Of a stretch of DNA of 7,107 bases, positions 1 to 3,760 are shown in pieces. How positions within the stretch are numbered: the stretch's first letter is position 1; every line of letters starts with the position of its first letter. The notes beneath the pieces were generated by a model. The model saw only the letters and a program-made list of their open reading frames with translations, was not told where the DNA came from and did not search any database. This stretch comes from Oscillospiraceae bacterium. GTDB lineage: Bacteria > Bacillota > Clostridia > Oscillospirales > Ruminococcaceae. A program made the translations under genes and the position numbers. The DNA is taken from assembly GCA_018055565.1 (NCBI GenBank), contig JAGPHI010000039.1, positions 1 to 7,107 on the forward strand, written 5' to 3'.

Positions 1-2
1 CG

Positions 3-98
3 GGCAAGCCGTATCTATCGGTAAAGCTTTTGCAGGGCGAAACGCCCATCGACGTGATGAACGCGGTGTTTCGCTCGCTGGGCCAAACGCATATCTAG
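3..98 (+). CDS. C-terminal fragment of an unidentified protein (5' end outside window)
   Basis: An open frame enters from the left edge and ends at TAG 96-98, giving 31 codons that start GKPYLSVKLLQGETP and end RSLGQTHI. Codon use (GGC, GCG, CTG, TTT) resembles the other genes here, and the segment is not part of the repeats that begin about 30 nt later. I do not recognise the family from so short a tail: no motif, membrane segment or catalytic residue can be assigned. It points toward the minus-strand isomerase gene, so the two are convergent across an 850-nt repeat-rich gap. No classical terminator directly follows the stop. The first palindromic hairpin (128-153) or the strong hairpin at 661-707 could end its transcript. 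Confidence 0.6.
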   Translation, partial: GKPYLSVKLLQGETPIDVMNAVFRSLGQTHI

Positions 99-127
99 GG
101 GCTGATGCAAACACGCGTGCGCCAAAC

Positions 128-153
128 GGAGGGGCAGATTCCATATCCGCCCG
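128..153 (+). repeat. REP-like palindrome, copy 1
   Basis: First of four copies of a ~26-nt motif whose core is GGCGGATTCCATATCCGCC; this copy reads GGGGCAGATT in the left arm. The consensus core folds into an 8-bp GC-rich stem (GGGCGGAT/ATCCGCCC) with a 5-nt loop. This copy matches the copy at 581-606 at 23 of 26 positions by eye. It marks the left boundary of the tandem duplication. Its spread through one intergenic gap and its dyad symmetry resemble REP/MITE-type dispersed elements; that class assignment is inference. Confidence 0.6.
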
Positions 154-415
154 TAGAACCCAATAACGCCCGCAAACGCAAAAAAACAAAACATGTGGGT
201 ATCGGGCAAAATTGTTTGGGTGGCGTTTGTGCATGTACAACACTTGCAGGGTGTGGCCAATTTTCGGGCGGATATGGAATCCGCCCGTAGAACCCAATAA
301 CGCCCGCAAACGCAAAAAACAAAACACATGCGGGTATCGGCCAAAATTGTTTGGGCGGCGTTTGTGCATGTACAACACTTGCAGGGTGTGGCCAATTTTC
401 GGGCGGATATGGAAT
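147..415. repeat. 134/135-nt tandem direct duplication
   Basis: Two near-identical head-to-tail units occupy 147-280 (134 nt) and 281-415 (135 nt). Both run from CCGCCCGTAGAACCCAATAA to GGGCGGATATGGAAT. Visible differences are few: a 7-A versus 6-A run near 180 and 313, ACATGTGGG versus ACACATGCGGG, ATCGGGC versus ATCGGCC, and TTGGGTGG versus TTGGGCGG. Each unit starts and ends inside a copy of the REP-like palindrome, so the middle palindrome is shared. The length difference breaks any common reading frame, and both strands' open frames here simply translate the repeat, so I call it non-coding. Recombination between flanking palindromes is a likely origin (inference). Confidence 0.85.
265..290 (-). 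repeat. REP-like palindrome, copy 2 (junction of the duplication)
   Basis: Core GGCGGATATGGAATCCGCC, the reverse complement of the copy 1 consensus core. It ends the first 134-nt unit and begins the second. Its right flank reads CGTAGAACCC, like the flank of copy 1, whereas its left flank reads TTTTCGGG, like copy 3. It therefore looks like a hybrid junction produced by the duplication. Confidence 0.65.
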
Positions 416-425
416 CCGCCCCTAC
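400..425 (-). repeat. REP-like palindrome, copy 3
   Basis: Core GGCGGATATGGAATCCGCC followed by CCTAC. It closes the second unit of the duplication. Its reverse complement matches the copy at 581-606 at 25 of 26 positions, so copies 3 and 4 form a long inverted pair around a 155-nt unique segment. Confidence 0.65.
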
Positions 426-580
426 ACCACAAATGCGCAATTTCTGACATTGAATGGTTTGATAATGCATCCGCACGTAAATTAGGATAACGCAAATCAC
501 GATAAACGGTTAAACGCAAAATGCGCCGCATCCCCATTCTGACCTCTTACTTCTAATCTCTATTGTCTAGCATCTAAACC
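426..580. other. Intergenic segment with no recognised feature
   Basis: This unique sequence lies between inverted palindrome copies 3 and 4. I see no ribosome binding site with a credible frame, no RNA fold and no terminator in it. It contains the word CGCAAA at 491 and 515, a word also abundant in the neighbouring repeats. The inverted 26-nt ends could make it the body of a small non-autonomous element, but it has no obvious target-site duplication. Confidence 0.4.
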
Positions 581-606
581 GTAGGGGCGGATTCCATATC
601 TGCCCG
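581..606 (+). repeat. REP-like palindrome, copy 4
   Basis: Reads GTAGGGGCGGATTCCATATC then TGCCCG, with one T in place of C in the right arm compared with the inverted copy at 400-425. The orientation is the same as copy 1. The hairpin potential remains, with one G-T pair. Confidence 0.65.
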
Positions 607-660
607 CAAAAAATCGCAGAAATCCATTCCATCCCTGCGCGTAATAAAAGGATAAAGCGT

Positions 661-707
661 AAAAGCCGAGCGAACAATATCCATAGGATATTGTTCGCTC
701 GGCTTTT
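661..707. terminator. Bidirectional intrinsic terminator, 22-bp perfect stem
   Basis: Left arm 661-682 (AAAAGCCGAGCGAACAATAT plus CC) is the exact reverse complement of 686-707, with loop ATA at 683-685. A T run (704-708) follows the GC-rich part on the + strand and the A run at 661-664 becomes a T run on the minus strand, so it can stop transcription from both sides. This fits its place between the convergent gene ending at 98 and the minus-strand isomerase ending at 952. The stem is longer than that of a usual rho-independent terminator (often under about 15 bp). Confidence 0.8.
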
Positions 708-726
708 TGCATCAAATTGTACAAAC

Positions 727-890
727 AAAACGCAACCCGCGTGAAAACGCAAAGCCCGCGTAAAAACGCAACCCACGTGCAAAACGCAACCCACGTGCAA
801 AACGCAACCACGCGTGAAAACGCAAACCGCAGGCAATAACGCAAAGCCCGCGCGAAAACGCAAACCACGGGCAAAACGCAAACCACGTGC
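727..890. repeat. Nine degenerate ~18-nt tandem units
   Basis: Units begin at 727, 744, 763, 781, 799, 817, 835, 855 and 873, each 17-20 nt long, with consensus near AAAACGCAAMCCACGTGC. Units 3 and 4 are identical; others differ mainly in the second half (CCGCGTG, GCCCGCGTA, CCACGCGTG, CCGCAGGC, CCACGGGC). A partial tenth unit (AAAAGCGTAAAAC) follows. No unique spacers separate the units, so it is not a CRISPR array. The array lies between the isomerase stop codon and the terminator hairpin, so it would be in the 3' untranslated part of that mRNA. Open frames across it on the minus strand encode only low-complexity L/R/F/G/V text and are rejected as genes. Confidence 0.8.
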
Positions 891-951
891 AAAAGCGTAA
901 AACAAAGCACACGCCTAGCCCAAAATAAAAGCGAAATACAATCGCCAACAC

Positions 952-1785
952 TTACAGCGCGTGCCATACGTTTTGCAAATGCTGCACGGCAAAAGCAGCG
1001 TTTGCGGGCGTGGTTTCTTCCAGCAGGGTGTGCAAAAACGGCTTTTCGTTTTTGATAAAGCGTAAAATGGGCGCATAATCCATCAGGCCGCTTGCAATGG
1101 GCACAGATACCAGCTGGCTATTTTGCACGGCAAAATCCTTTAAATGCACGGCGGCGATGGCATCGCCCAAAAGGCTAAACACTTCGTCAAACAATGCCTC
1201 GCGGCGCGTGTAATTGTCGGCATCAAGCAGATTAACCGGATCAAAAATAATTTGCAAATTGGGGCTTTGTATCGCGTCCAACACGGTTTTTGCGCGCGCG
1301 GCATTATACACAATATGCGTGTGCACCGGCTCTAGGCCAATCAGCACACCCAGTTTTTCTGCCATTGCCACAACAGGGCGCAAATTGGCAATAAACTGCG
1401 CCAGCGCCGCTTCGCTGCGGCATTCGGCACAATAGCGGTAATCGGCATTGGGCGCGCCGGTTTCGGTGCCCACCATGCCGCAGCCCAAAAGCGCGGCAAA
1501 GCGCAAATGTGCTTCATAGCGCGCTTGTATTTGGCGCAGTGCCGCAGGCTCGGGATGTGCAAGGTTTAAATAGCAGCCCAGCACGGCGATGTCTATACCA
1601 GCATCCCAAAAAAGGCGCTTTAGATAAAAAGCAAGGCCCGGCGTAAGGGCCGCATCAGACGGATACGCGGGCAAAAACCGCGCGGGCGCAAGCTGCCCAC
1701 AGGTAAAGCCCTGCGCGCGCGCATCGGCGATGCGCTGGGGCAAAGGCCCGTCGGCCAAATCGTGCAAACGAATACCAAGCTGCAT
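952..1785 (-). CDS. Sugar phosphate isomerase/epimerase family protein (AP-endonuclease-2-like TIM barrel)
   Basis: A complete 277-residue protein, a typical length for the xylose-isomerase-like TIM barrel family. The start MQLGIRLHDL is the first barrel strand. The metal-ligand pattern of the family is visible: Glu152 in GLEPVHTH, Asp182 in IIFDPVNLL, His214 in AVHLKDF and Glu256 in LLEETTP, ending four barrel strands in the expected order. Such enzymes use a divalent metal to isomerise or epimerise keto/aldo sugars or sugar acids; some relatives are dehydratases or endonucleases, so the reaction is not fixed. There is no signal peptide, so it is cytosolic. It is divergent from the transporter operon, suggesting a shared substrate (inference). 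ATG 1785-1783 is the likely start because an in-frame TAG lies seven codons upstream. Its own ribosome site is poor (AAAGGG at 1803-1798, 12 nt away), and a small ORF ends one base before it. The stop is TAA at 954-952. Confidence 0.85.
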   Translation of the reverse strand: MQLGIRLHDLADGPLPQRIADARAQGFTCGQLAPARFLPAYPSDAALTPGLAFYLKRLFWDAGIDIAVLGCYLNLAHPEPAALRQIQARYEAHLRFAALLGCGMVGTETGAPNADYRYCAECRSEAALAQFIANLRPVVAMAEKLGVLIGLEPVHTHIVYNAARAKTVLDAIQSPNLQIIFDPVNLLDADNYTRREALFDEVFSLLGDAIAAVHLKDFAVQNSQLVSVPIASGLMDYAPILRFIKNEKPFLHTLLEETTPANAAFAVQHLQNVWHAL

Positions 1786-1786
1786 G

Positions 1787-1861
1787 TTATCGCCACACCC
1801 TTTCTATTATTGTAAGATGGCGGCCTTGTGCCGCGCGATGCTGCGCACTGTTTGTCATCAT
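1787..1861 (-). CDS. Putative 24-aa small ORF upstream of, and coupled to, the isomerase gene
   Basis: Reading the minus strand, ATG-ATG starts at 1861, 7 nt after AAAGGGAGG (1877-1869), the strongest Shine-Dalgarno on this strand near the isomerase. The 24-codon frame begins MMTNSAQHRAAQGRH, continues LTIIERVWR, and stops at TAA (1789-1787). One base then separates the stop from the isomerase ATG (TAACATG). The peptide is basic and polar, with no membrane segment and no run of one amino acid that would suggest a classical attenuator. The isomerase's own ribosome site is weak and distant, so ribosomes finishing this frame may restart at the isomerase. I do not recognise the peptide; it may be a leader whose translation matters more than its product. 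It is in a different frame from the isomerase, so it is not an N-terminal extension. Confidence 0.5.
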   Translation of the reverse strand: MMTNSAQHRAAQGRHLTIIERVWR

Positions 1862-1868
1862 CGGATAG

Positions 1869-1877
1869 CCTCCCTTT
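1869..1877 (-). promoter_or_regulatory. Strong ribosome binding site of the 24-aa small ORF
   Basis: The minus strand reads AAAGGGAGG, 7 nt before the first ATG at 1861. It is about 84 nt from the isomerase ATG, too far to serve it directly, which is the main support for translation of the small ORF. Confidence 0.55.
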
Positions 1878-1886
1878 GTTTTACTC

Positions 1887-1915
1887 ATCGTAATGCACTG
1901 CCCAAAAAAATGCAA
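1887..1915 (-). promoter_or_regulatory. Candidate promoter for the small ORF and isomerase
   Basis: On the minus strand, TTGCAT (1915-1910) is separated by exactly 17 nt from TACGAT (1892-1887). These match the sigma-A -35 and -10 consensus at 3 and 4 of 6 positions. Transcription would start near 1880, a few bases before the AAAGGGAGG site, giving a short leader. The match is modest, so this rests mainly on position. Confidence 0.35.
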
Positions 1916-1994
1916 GCGCAAACAGGGGCTTTATGCCCGCAAACACAAAATAGAGATAATAATTCACAAAAAAACGATAAATCTGAAAAAAGAA

Positions 1995-2017
1995 TTGTGA
2001 TACTATAATAAACACAA
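1995..2017 (+). promoter_or_regulatory. Candidate operon promoter (-10 TATAAT) within a short inverted repeat
   Basis: A perfect TATAAT lies at 2004-2009 in a strongly AT-rich stretch. It would give a start near 2016 and a leader of about 30 nt before the TTG start codon. No good -35 hexamer stands 16-18 nt upstream (ATCTGA at 1981-1986 is poor), which is common for activator-dependent promoters. TTGTG (1995-1999) and CACAA (2013-2017) form an inverted repeat around the -10 and could be an operator; 5-nt arms are weak evidence. Confidence 0.45.
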
Positions 2018-2030
2018 AAGCAATTCAAAC

Positions 2031-2038
2031 AAAGGAGG
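2031..2038 (+). promoter_or_regulatory. Ribosome binding site fixing the TTG start of the first permease gene
   Basis: AAAGGAGG is followed by 7 nt and then TTG at 2046. The next in-frame ATG is at codon 13, inside the first membrane segment and without a ribosome site, so TTG is the supported start. Confidence 0.85.
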
Positions 2039-2045
2039 CGTCTTA

Positions 2046-2918
2046 TTGAAAAGCATAAGACAAAAAGCATTTCCTTATTTTATGATCTTACCAACCATTT
2101 TAATTTTCGGGATTTTTTTATTTATTCCGGCACTGAATGGATTGTGGATTTCCCTTACAGAATGGGATGGGCTGAACCCGCAGGTGTTCGTGGGCCTGCA
2201 AAATTATGTAGAGCTACTCAAGGACAAAAGCTTTTGGGAAGCATTTTTAAGCACCATGTTTTTTACCGCGGTAACCGTGCCGCTGATTTATGCGGCGGCG
2301 CTGGCGCTGGCGCTGATGCTTACTTCAAAGATTAAAGCGTCCAGCTGGTTTCGCGCCGCATTTTATTGGCCAACCATGATTTCCAGCATTATTGTGGGCC
2401 TAAGCTGGAAATTTTTGCTTGGCGATATGGGCATTGTGAATTACCTGCTCACCAAGTTTGGCATGGAGCCAATCAATTGGCTTACAAATGCCAATTACGC
2501 CATGAGCATTGTAATTTTTGTGTCGGTATGGAGCATGGCAGGCTATTACATGGTGATGTTTGTAGCGGGGCTGAACTCGATTTCCGAAACCTATTACGAG
2601 GCGGCAGCCATTGACGGTGCCACCTATTGGCAAAAGTTTTGGTTTATCACGCTGCCGCTTTTAAAGCCTACCAGCCTTTTGGTATTGGTGCTTTCGCTGG
2701 TATCGGTAATCAAAACCTATCCGCTGGTATATGCGCTCACAATGGGCGGGCCTGCGGGCGCCACCACCTTTATGGTACAGATGATTCAAGAAACGGGCTT
2801 CCGCCGCGGAGAAATGGGCTATGCCTGCGCAATGACCACCATTTTATTTATCATTTTGGCACTGCTTACCGTGGTGCAATTTAAGCTAAACAAGGGAGGC
2901 GAGCAGGATGCGGGATAA
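2046..2918 (+). CDS. ABC sugar transporter permease, MalF/UgpA (LplB/YteP) type
   Basis: A 290-residue integral membrane subunit of a carbohydrate-uptake ABC transporter of the CUT1 type. About six membrane segments are visible, near residues 12-37, 68-93, 105-125, 152-176, 206-228 and 260-281. The cytoplasmic EAA loop, which docks onto the ATPase, is clear at 185-208 (EAAAIDGATYWQKFWFITLP then LLKP). The start is a TTG with an excellent Shine-Dalgarno. It is the first gene of the operon and its end overlaps the second permease gene by 11 nt (2908-2918), which fits equal production of the two halves. The length is typical of short MalF-type subunits without the large periplasmic insertion. 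The substrate is not readable from the sequence; by company with GH105 an oligosaccharide is likely. No solute-binding protein gene precedes it. Confidence 0.92.
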   Translation: MKSIRQKAFPYFMILPTILIFGIFLFIPALNGLWISLTEWDGLNPQVFVGLQNYVELLKDKSFWEAFLSTMFFTAVTVPLIYAAALALALMLTSKIKASSWFRAAFYWPTMISSIIVGLSWKFLLGDMGIVNYLLTKFGMEPINWLTNANYAMSIVIFVSVWSMAGYYMVMFVAGLNSISETYYEAAAIDGATYWQKFWFITLPLLKPTSLLVLVLSLVSVIKTYPLVYALTMGGPAGATTFMVQMIQETGFRRGEMGYACAMTTILFIILALLTVVQFKLNKGGEQDAG

Positions 2919-3744
2919 AACCTTGCTGTCACGCGCAAAACGCGTGCTTTTATATCTGGGCATGATTATACTGGCGGCGCTGTTTATCCTGCCGATTGTA
3001 TGGATTATCACCTCGTCGTTTAAAACCCAAAGCGAGATGTTTACATGGCCGCCCGCCATCTTCAGCGCAAACCCCACGCTTGAAAACTTTACAAGGGCGT
3101 TGTCGGAGGGCAATTTTGGCTTGTTTTTTTACAACACAACCTTTGTAACCATTATGGCCACGTTTTTAACGGTGGTGGTAAACGTGATGTCGGGCTATGC
3201 GTTTGCAAAATATGATTTTAGGGGCAAAACCGTGCTGTTTGGCATTGTGCTGGCCACGCTGATGATTCCCCTAGAGGTTATCATGATTCCGATTTTTAAG
3301 GTTATTGTGGCAACCAATTTGTACGATTCGTTATGGGGCCTTATCATCCCAGCCATTGCCTCGCCCACGGCCGTGTTTTTAATCAGGCAGTATTATGTGG
3401 GCATCCCCAATGCATACATGGAGGCCGCGCGCATCGACGGCGCAAGCGAAACGGGCATTTTTATGCGCATCATGCTGCCTCTTGCAAAGCCGGTTATCGG
3501 CGTGTTATGCGTGTTTTCGTTTATGTGGCGCTGGAATGATTATCTTTGGCCGAAGCTTGTTATTACAAGCAAAGAAAAAAACACCATTCAGTTGGCGCTG
3601 GCCAATTTTTCGGGCGAATTTTCGGTGGACTGGAGCAGCCTTTTGGCCATGTCGGTCATTGCCATGATTCCGATTATCATTGTGTTCATTTCTCTGCAAA
3701 AATATATTATCGGCGGGATGACTGCCGGTGGTGTGAAGGAATAG
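2908..3744 (+). CDS. ABC sugar transporter permease, MalG/UgpE (LplC/YtcP) type
   Basis: A 278-residue partner subunit forming the transmembrane heterodimer with the preceding gene product. Predicted membrane segments lie near residues 14-36, 76-99, 107-131, 140-160, 194-214 and 243-264. The EAA loop is at 172-195 (EAARIDGASETGIFMRIMLP then LAKP). The FSFMWRWNDYLWP segment (203-215) and the C-terminal KYIIGGMTAGGVKE are hallmarks of the MalG/UgpE family. The ATG at 2908 sits 8 nt after AAGGGAGG (2892-2899), which lies inside the end of the upstream gene, so translation is coupled. The stop is TAG 3742-3744. The ATPase is not encoded here; in Bacillota such systems often share one MsmX-like ATPase (family knowledge), which would explain its absence. 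Confidence 0.93.
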   Translation: MRDKTLLSRAKRVLLYLGMIILAALFILPIVWIITSSFKTQSEMFTWPPAIFSANPTLENFTRALSEGNFGLFFYNTTFVTIMATFLTVVVNVMSGYAFAKYDFRGKTVLFGIVLATLMIPLEVIMIPIFKVIVATNLYDSLWGLIIPAIASPTAVFLIRQYYVGIPNAYMEAARIDGASETGIFMRIMLPLAKPVIGVLCVFSFMWRWNDYLWPKLVITSKEKNTIQLALANFSGEFSVDWSSLLAMSVIAMIPIIIVFISLQKYIIGGMTAGGVKE

Positions 3745-3760
3745 AAAGAAGGACAGTATC

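Noticed and set aside
15..500. Long minus- and plus-strand open frames with repeated peptide segments across the left intergenic region
   Set aside because: They merely translate the 134/135-nt duplication, lack ribosome sites, and overlap the end of the real + strand gene. The unequal unit lengths shift the frame between copies.
815..828. Match to the catabolite-response (cre) consensus, TGAAAACGCAAACC
   Set aside because: It is close to TGNAARCGNWWWCA, but it lies in the repeat array downstream of the isomerase gene, and similar near-matches arise from the repeat unit itself, so chance is the simpler explanation.
727..890. CRISPR array
   Set aside because: Units are contiguous and degenerate, with no unique spacers of constant length and no cas genes in the window.
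560..967. Minus-strand open frames rich in Leu-Arg-Phe-Gly-Val repeats
   Set aside because: They are read-through of the 18-nt array and of the terminator hairpin, have low-complexity composition, and exist in several frames at once, as expected when a repeat has no stop codons.
1809..1814. TACAAT on the minus strand as a -10 box for the isomerase gene
   Set aside because: There is no -35 at 17 nt, and the transcript would begin on top of the isomerase's weak ribosome site. It falls inside the small ORF, whose upstream promoter candidate fits better.
1730..2008. Plus-strand open frame of 92 codons through the divergent promoter region
   Set aside because: It overlaps the isomerase start, the small ORF and both candidate promoters, has no ribosome site, and its sequence is not protein-like.
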